64,000 bases of DNA. Origin: CAZYJR01 sp964647905. GTDB taxonomy: Bacteria; Desulfobacterota; DSM-4660; Desulfatiglandales; HGW-15. The translations under genes and the position numbers were made by a program. The stretch is from NCBI GenBank assembly GCA_964647905.1, contig CAZYJR010000002.1:1-64000 (forward strand), written 5' to 3'. Each line of letters opens with the position of its first letter. Position 1 is the first letter of the stretch. Under the pieces are notes generated by a model. It was given only the letters and a program-made list of their open reading frames with translations. It did no database searches and was not told the origin of the DNA. Below are positions 1 through 8,985 of this stretch, in pieces.

Positions 1-1
1 G

Positions 2-217
2 GCTTGGGAAGGCTCCCGTTGCCACAGACCCAGCACAGATTCTTGTGAGGAGCCTAAACTGATTGTCTTTGCAACCGACTACTTCGGCATCTTCCCTTCT
101 CACGAGGTTTTCATGCTCGCTGACGTTCCGGTCCGAGACACGGAAAAGGAACTCAATATCACGCGCGATCAAGTCTACGCCAAGTACACCCAACCGCTGG
201 AGGACAAAAAAACCTGA
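2..217 (+). CDS. Partial hypothetical protein, C-terminal end only
   Basis: An open frame enters from the left edge and ends at a TGA at 215-217. The last 50 or so residues (containing LIVFATDYFGIFPSHEVF and a charged tail ELNITRDQVYAKYTQPLED) look like real protein, while the first 20 residues at the window edge are less convincing. I do not recognise the family. A GGCGG/CCGCC hairpin lies just after the stop (227-244) but has no T tract. Other frames here look like noise. Confidence 0.3.
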   Translation, partial: AWEGSRCHRPSTDSCEEPKLIVFATDYFGIFPSHEVFMLADVPVRDTEKELNITRDQVYAKYTQPLEDKKT

Positions 218-299
218 AAATTTTCCGGCGGTCTCCTTTCCGCCAGGCCTATATTCGCCTCATTCCTTATATCGGAGTTTTAGGTAGTTGCTATCTCGT

Positions 300-328
300 T
301 TGACCTGACCGGGTTTTTCGAGTAGAAT
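300..328 (+). promoter_or_regulatory. Sigma-70-like promoter upstream of the IHF-like gene
   Basis: TTGACC at 300-305 and TAGAAT at 323-328 are separated by exactly 17 bp, each one mismatch from consensus. Transcription would start near 335, giving an untranslated leader of about 150 nt before the IHF-like gene. Confidence 0.55.
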
Positions 329-487
329 TCATTTCGGTCGGTTAGGCGTATCCATATTCGTGTCCCTGTTTGCTAACCGCCCGGCCCCTGGCCGTCCCTC
401 GGTCCCTCCTATTGCCTCCTGTTGCAGGGTCGGTTTAAGGGGCACCCCCCTTTCAGACAACGCCTCCTTTTCCGCAGGAGCGGGCGC

Positions 488-796
488 ATGACCCTTACCA
501 AGCAAGACCTCATTCAAGACGTTGCCAAGAATCTTCGGCTGACCAAGAGTGAATCAGCGGACCTGATAGAAAAACTCCTTGAGTTGATGAAATCCACGTT
601 GGCGGCTGGCGAAGATTTGGTGATCAGCCGGTTCGGGAAGTTTTATGTGCTTGAGAAGAAGTCCAGGAGAGGGCGGAATCCTTATACCGGTGATGACCTT
701 ACTCTCGGTGCGAGGCGGGTAGTTACGTTCAAGCCGTCTGGGGTCTTGAGAAGGAAGCTGAACGGGGATGGGGTGGCGTGTGAATCGTTGCCATGA
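488..796 (+). CDS. HU/IHF family DNA-binding protein (IHF-alpha-like)
   Basis: A 102-residue histone-like protein that bends DNA as a dimer. It begins MTLTKQDLIQDVAKNLRLTK and carries the beta-arm region FGKFYVLEKKSRRGRNPYTG followed by RRVVTFKPSGVLRRKLN, the arrangement of IHF-alpha. The ATG at 488 is chosen because AGGAG lies 7 nt upstream and it gives the usual family length; an earlier in-frame ATG at 422 would add 22 residues not typical of the family. A promoter-like sequence lies at 300-328. An HU paralogue is encoded at 29697-29984. Confidence 0.9.
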   Translation: MTLTKQDLIQDVAKNLRLTKSESADLIEKLLELMKSTLAAGEDLVISRFGKFYVLEKKSRRGRNPYTGDDLTLGARRVVTFKPSGVLRRKLNGDGVACESLP

Positions 797-1015
797 ATAT
801 CATAAAGAATGGAATATTCATTCCTGTCTGATGACTACCTCAAAGGAGCTCCTTTAGAGTAAATCCAACTATAATTTCCAAAAGTCACTTTTGCTGTATA
901 ACTAATTAGTTTTAATTGTTTTGTAGTCAATCAAAATTTTCATCATCTTTCCCAAGATTCTATTTTATTGTTTTATTGTCATGAATTTAGTTTATACATC
1001 AAAAGGAGGATAAAA

Positions 1016-1825
1016 ATGAAGCTATGGCATGTACTGATCGGGTTAATGGTGTTGCTCATAGTGTCGCCTGCAGTATGGGGGGAACACAAATCTTCCCTAA
1101 GCTTGCAGAAGGTCTTTTCATTTATTGAACAAGGGGAGTTTGTCGATCTTACGCATGCGTTTTCTCCTTCTGTACCGATTCCGGAAGGGCTTCCAAAAGC
1201 CAAACGAGAGGCCATTTACGGCGGTGCGGTACAGATTTTTACCCATGCCGGTCAATACGGAACACATCTAGATGCCCCAGGACACTTTCATAAGGGAATG
1301 CGGCTTGTTGATGCCATTCCGGCGAGGGAGTTCATTTTACCGGGATGTGTCATTGACATTTCCAAAAAAGCGCAATCAGATCATGATTATCAGTTGCAAC
1401 TGGAAGATATCATCCAATGGGAAGGCTCCCACGGCCCAATTCCGTCTGGGTCCATCGTATTGTTAAGAACCGGCTGGAGCAAGAGATGGCCGGATCCCGA
1501 TGCGTTTTTCAATGTGGCCGAAAACGGCCAAAAGCATTATCCGGGGTGGGGGAGGGAAGCGCTGGAACATCTCATTGAAAAACGAAATGTCAGAGCCATC
1601 GCTCATGAAACACCGGACACCGACAGTGGAATCACCTGCGGTCCGGAAACAGGGTGGCCACTGGAAGATTATGTGTTAAAAAATGACATTTGGCAGGTTG
1701 AAAATCTTCGCATTCCCGAAGACGGGCTACCTTCCAAGAACTTTATCGTATTTGTCGGTGTGCCCAAAGGAAAAGACGCCACCGGGTTTCCCGTCCGGGT
1801 GATCGCCGTGGTACCCGCCAAATAG
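1016..1825 (+). CDS. Secreted cyclase-family (kynurenine formamidase-like) hydrolase
   Basis: A 269-residue protein of the cyclase/KynB fold (PF04199), metal-dependent hydrolases acting on amides or cyclic substrates. The metal-binding signature HAGQYGTHLDAPGHF is clear and AHETPDTDSG is a further family motif. The N-terminus (MKLWHVLIGLMVLLIVSPAVWG) is a signal peptide, so the enzyme probably acts in the periplasm. The ATG at 1016 has a strong AGGAGG 6-7 nt upstream; an in-frame ATG at 968 lacks one. The 220 bp before it are very AT-rich, unlike the rest of the window, which hints at acquisition. Substrate unknown. Confidence 0.85.
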   Translation: MKLWHVLIGLMVLLIVSPAVWGEHKSSLSLQKVFSFIEQGEFVDLTHAFSPSVPIPEGLPKAKREAIYGGAVQIFTHAGQYGTHLDAPGHFHKGMRLVDAIPAREFILPGCVIDISKKAQSDHDYQLQLEDIIQWEGSHGPIPSGSIVLLRTGWSKRWPDPDAFFNVAENGQKHYPGWGREALEHLIEKRNVRAIAHETPDTDSGITCGPETGWPLEDYVLKNDIWQVENLRIPEDGLPSKNFIVFVGVPKGKDATGFPVRVIAVVPAK

Positions 1826-2164
1826 TTCAAAATATTCCAAGGTCTTGGAGTAGTCCGGGCTAGATGTGGATTCGAGCCACTTTCAAGGCTTGTAGGGTCT
1901 ATATGATATTCGGCTTGATTCAAGGAATCAGGTGCAATTCAATAAGGGCACATGATATTCTGAGGTTATACTCAGGCTTTCAAATAGAGTGAAAAGCCAA
2001 GGTCGACCTTTCCAGGTTTTCTGTTTAATATCCGGTAGGGTAGAAAATTTGGCCATCTATAGGAGAAATATAGATGGAAAGTTTTCCAGCTATGCACAAT
2101 GTTATACGCGTTTGAATGCATATAGGAGTGATTAGTGATTGTGGCACAAATAGATAAAATATAT
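1826..2164. other. Non-coding stretch between the cyclase-family gene and the IS element
   Basis: No convincing gene, RNA or repeat was seen. Only short out-of-frame openings occur. It is the left flank of the IS element. Confidence 0.5.
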
Positions 2165-2190
2165 TGGGGGTATGCACTTGACTCCACCTG
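2165..2190. repeat. IS1595 terminal inverted repeat, left
   Basis: Begins TGGGGGTATGCACTTGAC and matches the reverse complement of 3196-3221 over all 26 bases. Confidence 0.9.
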
Positions 2191-2218
2191 TTACTGGGAA
2201 GCGAAGAGGTCACGTCGA

Positions 2219-3173
2219 CTAAAACGGGACATCATGAATCTCGCGGGATCTCCGCAGAGAGTTACCTCCTATTATGTCACGACCAAGCACAGGTCCTGTG
2301 ACTACTGCTTGCTGGACCAAGCGATAGAAAAGTTTGCCGCGAGACGCTGAAGTCCGGCGATTAAAACGAAAAGTGTATTCATCCAAGTAATAGTCCAACT
2401 GTTGAGGCTTTACGGCTCCCTGATAGGTCCCTAAAAGCCAGCGTTTTAAGAGCGAGGTCACCAAATGAAAGCAATATTGAGTTCTTTGGATCCAACAACG
2501 TCATGTTGGTAACCCTTTTTACTCAATGGCTCATACCCAGTCCAACCGTCTGTTCGAATGCAAGCGCCAGGCTGAACATGCGTACTTATGAAACCAATAA
2601 GACTCTCAGCCGAGGCATCCGGGACACGCATAAGCCGGATTCTACCGATACCTTTGCTATTCTCATCTTCGTCATTGGATTTGTCTTCCACAGCGATTAC
2701 TACAAGAGTCTTGTTTTTGGCGCCACGGCCACGTTTGCCGGACCGCTCGCCGCCTATATATGTTTCATCAACCTCCACCGTCCCATTCAAATTGTCACGA
2801 TCTGGTCGAACCATGGCTCGCCTCAGCCTGTGAAGCCAGTTCCAAGCCGTATGATAACTTCCAAGATCAAGTATTCTTTGGAGCCCAGGGCATTGGCGCC
2901 ATATTTCTGGGATGTTATATGCCACATAGCCTCAAACCACAATCCCAACGGCTTTCTACTGTCGTAGAAAATAGTACCTGCCGTCACAGAAGTCTGACGT
3001 CTACATTTCCTGCACTGAAAAAGCCCTCGCTTTGTCTCCCATGCCTCATTATGATCACATTCAGGACAACAAAAACCGTCAGGCCAGCGGAGAGAAACCA
3101 AGTACTGAATGCAGGCGGCCTCCGTAATGAACCGTTCCTTGAATTGCATGAGTGTCCGAGGGTAATCTTCCAT
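2219..3173 (-). pseudogene. IS1595 (ISXO2-like) transposase, frameshifted
   Basis: Three adjacent frames together spell one transposase. Fragment 1 (3173 to about 2880) has the zinc ribbon with CPECDH and CRKC motifs. Fragment 2 (about 2880 to 2470) has the first two catalytic acids in VDETYIGG and IRTDGWTGY. Fragment 3 (about 2470 to 2219) has the last acid region YYLDEYTFRFNRR. The first break falls near 2880 (ANALG then LQRILDLGSYHTAWNW in another frame). The second falls near 2470 and seems to have lost a few residues before HLVTSLLKRWLLG. All catalytic residues remain, so the breaks look recent. Confidence 0.85.
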
Positions 3174-3195
3174 CCAGTCAGACTACAACCTTCAT

Positions 3196-3221
3196 CAGGT
3201 GGAGTCAAGTGCATACCCCCA
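3196..3221. repeat. IS1595 terminal inverted repeat, right
   Basis: Exact reverse complement of 2165-2190, ending GTGCATACCCCCA on the plus strand. Confidence 0.9.
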
Positions 3222-3287
3222 TTCTTTATTAATAGATTACGTAATTTGAGTACGAATCCAATCATCAATTAGAGGACTTTTTAAGAA

Positions 3288-4718
3288 ATGCCTGCTCAAT
3301 CCAGGAACAGACACAAAGGCGTTCGGGAAACCCTGCTGATGGGCGTTTTCTGGCGCATACTGATCATTGAAGCCATACTGCTCATAGGAACTCTTCTTTA
3401 TGAGGCTGTCTCGACAAATGCAGACATTCACCATCTTTTATGGTATGCCTTCCGAATATTGGGATTGGTCTGCATTATCATTCTTTTTATGATGTTTACC
3501 CTTCAGCGATTTCTCACAAAAAAAATAATCGCTCCGTTGGAAGCCATTGCAGCAGCCAATGAGCGTTTTCTTCAGGAAAACGAAAACGAGGCTAAAGATC
3601 TCGATCTGCCTGAGGACGCGCCAAGAGAGATCAAGGGGATTGTCTCCACTCGCAGGCGAATGCTCGAAACCATCCTGAAAGTTTCCGAAGAGCGACTTCA
3701 ATTGGCCGGCTTTATTCGGGATACGTTTGGTCGCTACTTGTCTCGGAAAGTGGTTGACGAAATCATCGAAAAACCGACAGGGCGGAGCATAGGAGGCCGC
3801 AAGGAAACCGTGACCGTACTCATGTCCGACCTTCGGGGCTTTACGGGTTTGGCTGAGGCCGAGGATGCGGAGGTTTTGGTTCGGCTCCTCAATCGATACT
3901 TGGAGCGTATGTCCGAGATCATTCTCGGGTATGACGGCATGATCGATGAGTTCATCGGGGATGCCATTCTCGCTGTATTCGGTGTTCCTGAAAAACATGA
4001 AGACGATGCACAACGCGCAATTGCCTGCGCCTTGACCATGCAGAACGCCCTCCAAGAACTCAATGCCGAAATGACGGCTGAGGGTTATCCTGTCCTGGAA
4101 ATGGGAATCGGTATCAATACCGGAAACGCGGTGGTGGGGAACATCGGGTCGGAAGTCAGAGCAAAATACGGAATTGTGGGCACGGTTGTCAACAGGGCTT
4201 CTCGCATCGAATCGAATACGGTGGGCGGAGACTTGCTTATAGGCGAAGAGACTTACCGCCTCGTGCGCGATGTCGTCACAGTCGATGCGCCTCGCTCGGT
4301 TATGATGAAAGGCTTGAAAAGTCCTCTTGTTTACTACTCCGTCACATCCATCAGGCCACCTTATGATGTTGCATTGAAAGAACGCAGTGAGAGTAAGAAA
4401 GGCGCTGAAATTCATCTGCCTTTTCAGTTCTGGACAGTGGAGGACAAGAAAATCGTTGGGGGCCCTTGGTCGGGCGAAACCGTGTTTTTCAAGGAGAATC
4501 TAATCACAGCCTCCCTCAATCAGCCGATTGTGCCCATGACTGATATCAAATTGGTATTCGATTTCTGTGCGGAGGCCCATTGCTTCGACGATGTCTACGC
4601 CAAAGTATTGCCTACCGAGGAATACGAGCACAAATCATCCATCCACCGCTTGAGGATTACATCAGTGAGTCAGAAAGACAGGGAGGTTCTAAACAAATGG
4701 ATTTCGGCGGCATCCTGA
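3288..4718 (+). CDS. Membrane-bound class III nucleotide cyclase
   Basis: A 476-residue protein that should make a cyclic nucleotide second messenger. Two membrane helices (about 22-40 and 54-71) are followed by a short linker resembling HAMP and a class III catalytic domain (about 170-355). Metal-binding Asp181 (SDLRGFT) and Asp225 (IGDAILAVFG) and transition-state Asn302/Arg306 (VNRASR) are present. The purine-selecting pair is Glu221 and Thr299 instead of the adenylyl-cyclase Lys/Asp, so cAMP versus cGMP is not settled. The last 110 residues form an extra domain that may be PilZ-like (inference). The gene starts 66 bp after the IS end. A protein with a cyclic-nucleotide-binding domain is encoded at 49352-52591. 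Confidence 0.85.
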   Translation: MPAQSRNRHKGVRETLLMGVFWRILIIEAILLIGTLLYEAVSTNADIHHLLWYAFRILGLVCIIILFMMFTLQRFLTKKIIAPLEAIAAANERFLQENENEAKDLDLPEDAPREIKGIVSTRRRMLETILKVSEERLQLAGFIRDTFGRYLSRKVVDEIIEKPTGRSIGGRKETVTVLMSDLRGFTGLAEAEDAEVLVRLLNRYLERMSEIILGYDGMIDEFIGDAILAVFGVPEKHEDDAQRAIACALTMQNALQELNAEMTAEGYPVLEMGIGINTGNAVVGNIGSEVRAKYGIVGTVVNRASRIESNTVGGDLLIGEETYRLVRDVVTVDAPRSVMMKGLKSPLVYYSVTSIRPPYDVALKERSESKKGAEIHLPFQFWTVEDKKIVGGPWSGETVFFKENLITASLNQPIVPMTDIKLVFDFCAEAHCFDDVYAKVLPTEEYEHKSSIHRLRITSVSQKDREVLNKWISAAS

Positions 4719-4901
4719 AAGACGATGACGCCGCAAGAAGCCCGAAACCTCGAGAGCTGACCGTGGCATTTCAACAGGTTATAGCGCTACCAGCGGCTCG
4801 TGAGCGGGTTTTTTGCGAATGTGTCAATACAGCAAAGCGATAATTCAGACAAAAATGAGCAAAGAATCGTTCAGATATTTGCATGATATTTGCTTTTTTG
4901 A

Positions 4902-5660
4902 TTATTCCTTTCGGAACAGGATCTCTCCGTAATAGGCAGTTGCGGATTCCCCTGTGTCGTCTGTATCCGTCATGATCGCCACGCCCGAAATCAAGGGAGG
5001 CTCATCATCGAAAGCCGTCTGGTAGTCATTATATACATTCCTTTCCTCAGTTAGCCATTGATTCAAATTCCTTTCACCGCTTTCAACCACAACCATGAAG
5101 GACCGCTCCGTATAAGCGCTGGGAACGATTGACCCGACCTGAGGCTTGGAAGCCCAAACATAATTGATGGTGACTAACGGGGGATATTCTCCGTAAAGCA
5201 TTCTTCCAATCTCGTATTTAATCTTTTCAGAAGCACTCAATTTGCTTGAATCATATTGGAAGATAACCATTATTCTTGCTGAACAGTCATCACCTTCTCT
5301 ACGATATATGTCGGCTTTTTTCAATATATTTCCTATCTTCCAGCGCCATTGGAGGATAGGATGTTTCTTGAGATCAACGTTAATCTTTCTTATCAAAGCG
5401 GAAGCTGATCGGTCGGCCACTGCCTTAACCACCACCTGCCCGTCCTCCTCCATGAGCCGGCAGCCGGTGTGGCGTCGTATCTCTTGAAAATAAAAGGGCT
5501 CCCAGCCGACAGGGAGCACATGACTCACTTTTTCGCCTGAAAATCGACCCAGCTCCAGCGCTGAAACGGGTTCGCCGAAAGCTGCCGGGGGCCATGTGAG
5601 TACAAAGGTCAATACGCCGACAAGGACGCTTTCCCTGTAGCCGAGTCCGATGAGTATCAT
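4902..5660 (-). CDS. DUF3047 family secreted protein
   Basis: A 252-residue protein of the DUF3047 family, function unknown. It has an N-terminal hydrophobic segment (VLVGVLTFVLTWPPAAFG) consistent with a signal peptide. Family features visible are WRWKIGNILKKADI, DDCSARIMVIF and the C-terminal VAIMTDTDDTGESATAYYGEI. It is isolated, converging on the cyclase gene across a 180-bp gap. Secretion is inferred from the leader. Confidence 0.75.
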   Translation of the reverse strand: MILIGLGYRESVLVGVLTFVLTWPPAAFGEPVSALELGRFSGEKVSHVLPVGWEPFYFQEIRRHTGCRLMEEDGQVVVKAVADRSASALIRKINVDLKKHPILQWRWKIGNILKKADIYRREGDDCSARIMVIFQYDSSKLSASEKIKYEIGRMLYGEYPPLVTINYVWASKPQVGSIVPSAYTERSFMVVVESGERNLNQWLTEERNVYNDYQTAFDDEPPLISGVAIMTDTDDTGESATAYYGEILFRKE

Positions 5661-5738
5661 TCCGTATCCTCAAGCATTCTTTGGAAAAATGAAGGCGTTT
5701 CCAAAACGCCGATCAGCCTGATTCGAGAGCATGGTTGT

Positions 5739-6104
5739 CTACCCAGCCATGGGGAGCACCCAGTCGCTGGATTTCCAATAATCGTGGTGCCTTCGAAGGA
5801 TTTCGGGGTCGAAGATCATGGCTTCATACGCCTCCATCCTGAGCTGAACAAAGGCCTGCCATGGTGTGGGGACGTTGAACTCCTTCATCTTGCTCTTCGC
5901 CGCCTTATCCAGACCGAAACGCTCGAGCAGTGCCTTTGCCACCTCGCTTCTTGAAAGGCCCACTACCTCCTTGAAGGCCTCGATCACCTCGTCCTCCTCG
6001 AGGGAACCGGGGCGCAAGGCGGTTGCGGCCTTCGCATAGGAAGACGCCTTGAGGATCTCCGTCTGGACCAATGTTCCGTCCAGGTCGAAAATGATCGCTT
6101 TCAT
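5739..6104 (-). pseudogene. HAD-superfamily phosphatase, C-terminally truncated
   Basis: Starts as a normal haloacid-dehalogenase phosphatase with the nucleophile motif MKAIIFDLDGTLV and an alpha-helical cap region, but ends after 121 residues. The Rossmann-core motifs with the conserved Ser/Thr, Lys and distal acids are missing, so it should be inactive. Its start overlaps the stop of the upstream Tal-PGI remnant by 4 nt (6101-6104), showing former translational coupling. The lost 3' half fits the deletion pattern seen in the neighbouring sugar genes. Confidence 0.7.
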
Positions 6105-7320
6105 TCCGGCACCGCCTCCACCAATCGCCTCAGGCCTTTCGCGACATCCTTCCCCAGGTGAAAACGGATGATGCGCCTGCCGGCATCCAGCAGGGCCTGA
6201 CGGTCGCCCAGTGCCTGGGCGGTCTTCAGAACACCAAACGTCATCGAGGACGACTCCTCACCCGCCTGATCGGGTATGGAAGCATCCTGGCCTGTGTCCG
6301 ATGTGAGTTGGAAAAACATACCGTTTCCGGCGTCCCCCTTGTGAAGCTGGCCGGTGGAGTGGAGAAATCGGGGGCCGTATCCCACGGTAGTAGCCATGCG
6401 ATACGCATTCCGGAGTTTCGTGCGGAACTCCCGGAGGGCCTCCGTCGTCTCCGCGGAAGGTTCCAGGTAGGCCTGGATTGCAATGTAGCTCCGGCCTGAG
6501 GAGTCCTCCCTTCCGGGGTCGGCCGTTGACATGAATGCCCTGATCACATCCTCGATGCGGTCTCCCGCCTCTTCTGCAAAGACCTTGATACCGTCCACCG
6601 TGAAGGTCGCCTCGGGTTCCGGAAGTCGCCCCTCTTTTTTGTAAGCATCCACCATTTGGCGAGCCAGGACCTTCGCGGATTCCACGTTGGGTTGGTCAAA
6701 GGGAACGATGCCACAGACGCGATGCCCTCGAGGGTGTGACCGCCGTCCACGGCGGGACCACGAGCGAGAAGCCCTTCCAGGCCGTTCAAGTAGGCTTCGG
6801 CCACCTCTTTGTATATCTCAACACTGAAAAGAAGGGTCACGTTCACATTGACCCCGGACGTGATCAGTTCCGCGATCGCCGGAATGCCCGCCTTTGTCGC
6901 GGGCACCTTGATCATCACGTTCGGACGATGAAGCGCTTCGAAAAGACGCCTGCCCTCTGAAACCGTTTTCTCGGTGTCGTGGGCCAGGTCAGGGTTCACC
7001 TCGAGACTCACGTACCCGTCCAACCCCTGTGTTTCATCATAGACCGGCCTGAAAAGATCTGCGGCCATAACGATGTCTTTGAGCGCCAGGGACTCGTAGA
7101 TCTCCTGCACCGTCTTGTCTTCTTCTGCCAGGATCTTCAGATCTGCATCGTAGTCCGCGCTCCCGGAAATCGCCTTCTCGAAGATGGACGGATTCGAGGT
7201 CATCCCACGCAACCCCTGATTGATCAACACCTTGAGATCGCCGGAGGTGATCAAGGCTTTCCGGATGTAGTCGTACCAAATCGACTGCCCCAGACTCGCA
7301 AGCTGATCGAGCTTTGTCAT
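6101..7320 (-). pseudogene. Transaldolase/glucose-6-phosphate isomerase fusion, large internal deletion
   Basis: The first part (7320 to about 6695) is the N-terminal two thirds of a transaldolase: MTSNPSIFEKAIS, the active-site lysine stretch MIKVPATKAG and VNVTLLFS are all present. At ASVASF the frame breaks. From about 6700 to 6101 another frame reads VPFDQPNVESAKVLARQMV and then GYGPRFLHSTGQLHKGD, the C-terminal end of phosphoglucose isomerase in Tal-PGI fusion enzymes. Full fusions are about 950 residues, so roughly 500-600 residues are missing at the junction. The start at 7320 keeps a good AGGAG site. Neither activity should survive. Confidence 0.85.
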
Positions 7321-7610
7321 CTTTTCTCTCCTGTGCGGTTTCGTCTTTTCGCGGATACCTGAATGACCACGTCTCTAAAGCTTCCTCTATCGGCCATCCA
7401 GCAATGGTCGATCCCGATCATCTCGCCCTCGTCGCCCACATAATGCCGCCACCCCTGTCGGATCCCGGCTTCGATTCCCACACGCGCGCTCACCCCGGGC
7501 GGTAACACATGGTTCCTGTAGTCCTCCGACTCCTGTTCAAACAGCTCCCATGAGGGCATGCTCACGATTCTCTCGGATCGTGTTGATACACCGACTGTCC
7601 AGGTCTTCAT
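7317..7610 (-). pseudogene. Transketolase C-terminal remnant
   Basis: About 97 residues matching only the end of transketolase: SMPSWELFEQESEDYRNHVL, then VSARVGIEAG, YVGDEGEMIGID. The thiamine-pyrophosphate and central domains (about 570 residues) are absent; six bases after this piece the glucokinase gene ends. Its stop overlaps the transaldolase start by 4 nt (7317-7320), the normal coupling of an intact operon. Last 35 residues are already divergent. Confidence 0.8.
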
Positions 7611-7616
7611 TTCGAG

Positions 7617-8648
7617 TCATCTTTCACTCCCGTGGATCTCTCGATATGTCGTTATTCCGTGGCAGGCCGCTCCCATCAGTGCCGCTTTGGGATTCAGGAT
7701 CACGTAGACCGGGATCCCCTCCATGAGCTTCGACATCCTGCCCTTGCGCCTGAAGGCGTCCATGAAGGGTCCGTTTTCAAGATTCGAAAGAAGGCGAGGC
7801 GGGATGCCGCCGCCAAGATAGACGCCGCCGGATGCCATCACCTTCAAAGCCATATTCCCCGCCTCGGCCCCTAGAATGGAGACAAACATCTCGAGGGTGG
7901 TTTGACAAAGGTTGCACGGTTTGCCCTCATCGAGGGCCGCTTTGACGATTACGGGTGTGTGATCGTGAGCCGAATCCATCTGCTCGGCCAACCATTCGGG
8001 CTCCTCCGCGTGACCGCTGTCTTTAAGATAGGCATAGATATTCACCAAGCCGCTGCCGGAGCAGACACGCTCGTAGCTGACATGCCCGAGCCGATCCAGA
8101 AGATACTGGAGCAAACCGATTTCCAGGGCGTTCGAGGGTGCAAAATCAGCGTGCCCGCCTTCCGAGGGTTGGGGCCGATACGTTCTTCCATCCCATGTTA
8201 AATACGCTTCGCCGAGACCGGTGCCCGGAGCAACAACGGCCGTCGTACCGCCCGACACCGCGCGTCCTTTGTTCAACACGTGCAGGTCCTTGTCGATCAA
8301 GAAAGGAACCGCGTAGGCCAGTGCGAACAGATCGTTGAGCAAATGCACGGGAGCGATGCCCAGGGCCTTCGAGAGCCTCTCCTCATCCATGACCCACGGC
8401 AAATTGGTGATCTTTGCCTGGCCGTTCACAACCGGGCCGGCCACCCCAAAGCTCGCACCGCCGACTTCTGTCCGGGTACGGGCAAGGAATTCCTGGACCA
8501 TGACTTCGAGGCACGGATAGTCTCCGCTCGGGAACGTTTCCTCCGCCAGGGGGGCGCTGAGCCCGGACTCCGCACTGAAGAGGGCCAGGTGTGTCTTGGT
8601 TCCACCAATATCGCCGGCCAGCACGGCTGCTGTCTTTTCCTCTGTCAT
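7617..8648 (-). CDS. glk: Glucokinase
   Basis: Phosphorylates glucose to glucose-6-phosphate with ATP in the cytoplasm. A full-length (343-residue) hexokinase-fold protein of the bacterial Glk family. Visible are the phosphate-binding AGDIGGTKTHLALF near the N-terminus, NDLFALAYAVP, the adenosine-side VAPGTGLGEAYL, and SEGGHADFAP, which contains the sugar-contacting Glu and His. ATG 8648 is preferred; an in-frame ATG at 8669 overlaps the end of the lactonase remnant. It is one of only two intact enzymes of the collapsed sugar operon, which leaves its product with no obvious local route onward. Confidence 0.9.
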   Translation of the reverse strand: MTEEKTAAVLAGDIGGTKTHLALFSAESGLSAPLAEETFPSGDYPCLEVMVQEFLARTRTEVGGASFGVAGPVVNGQAKITNLPWVMDEERLSKALGIAPVHLLNDLFALAYAVPFLIDKDLHVLNKGRAVSGGTTAVVAPGTGLGEAYLTWDGRTYRPQPSEGGHADFAPSNALEIGLLQYLLDRLGHVSYERVCSGSGLVNIYAYLKDSGHAEEPEWLAEQMDSAHDHTPVIVKAALDEGKPCNLCQTTLEMFVSILGAEAGNMALKVMASGGVYLGGGIPPRLLSNLENGPFMDAFRRKGRMSKLMEGIPVYVILNPKAALMGAACHGITTYREIHGSER

Positions 8649-8652
8649 TTTC

Positions 8653-8985
8653 TCAGTCCACCCCCCCATGCGTTCTCAGGCCGCCCGCGGCGGCGTCATC
8701 CACAAACCACTGAAGGTCCCCGTCAAAGGGCCGTACCCGTTACGCGGGCAGTGGCGGTTTCCCCGAATCAGGGCCGAATACTCTGGAGACGACGGCCGTC
8801 TTACCTGTCGCGGCCGCCACAAAGACAACGTGGCGGGCGCTGTTGATGACCGGCAGGGTCAGGGTGACTCTTTCCGACAACGCTTCGCGAGTTGGACAAA
8901 TGGTGATCTTGTCAGACTCATTCATGGTCCAGGTCCACCCCGGTGGTCTGCTCGCCGCCGTTGCCCCGATGGCAACCATCCTCAT
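8653..8985 (-). pseudogene. 6-phosphogluconolactonase C-terminal remnant with in-frame stop
   Basis: Reading from 8985 on the minus strand, the recognisable part is RVTLTLPVINSARHVVFVAA, then an in-frame TAA at 8740-8742, and then RVRPFDGDLQWFVDDAA to a stop at 8653. This is the last third of a DevB/Pgl-type lactonase. The N-terminal 60% is gone; the ATG at 8985 still overlaps the stop of the TVP38 gene by 4 nt. It ends 4 nt before glk. Confidence 0.75.

Larger units (their letters stand above)
2165..3221 (-). mobile_element. IS1595-family insertion sequence, inactive
   Basis: A 1057-bp element bounded by perfect 26-bp inverted repeats (2165-2190 and 3196-3221) and carrying one transposase gene read right to left. 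Zinc ribbon plus DDE transposase and size fit IS1595. The family makes 8-bp target duplications; I see no clear 8-bp match between the flanks (before 2165 and after 3221), so the duplication has decayed or the flanks have rearranged. The transposase is broken by two frame disruptions, so movement would need help in trans. Confidence 0.85.

Noticed and set aside
842..855. AAAGGAGCTCCTTT palindrome after the IHF-like gene
   Set aside because: Loop-free 14-bp palindrome without a T run; too short to claim a terminator or operator.
4699..4843. Short frame MDFGGILKDDDAARSPKPRE onward, overlapping the end of the cyclase gene
   Set aside because: It shares 20 bases with the cyclase end, has no clear family and no good ribosome site; could be a relic but is not supportable.
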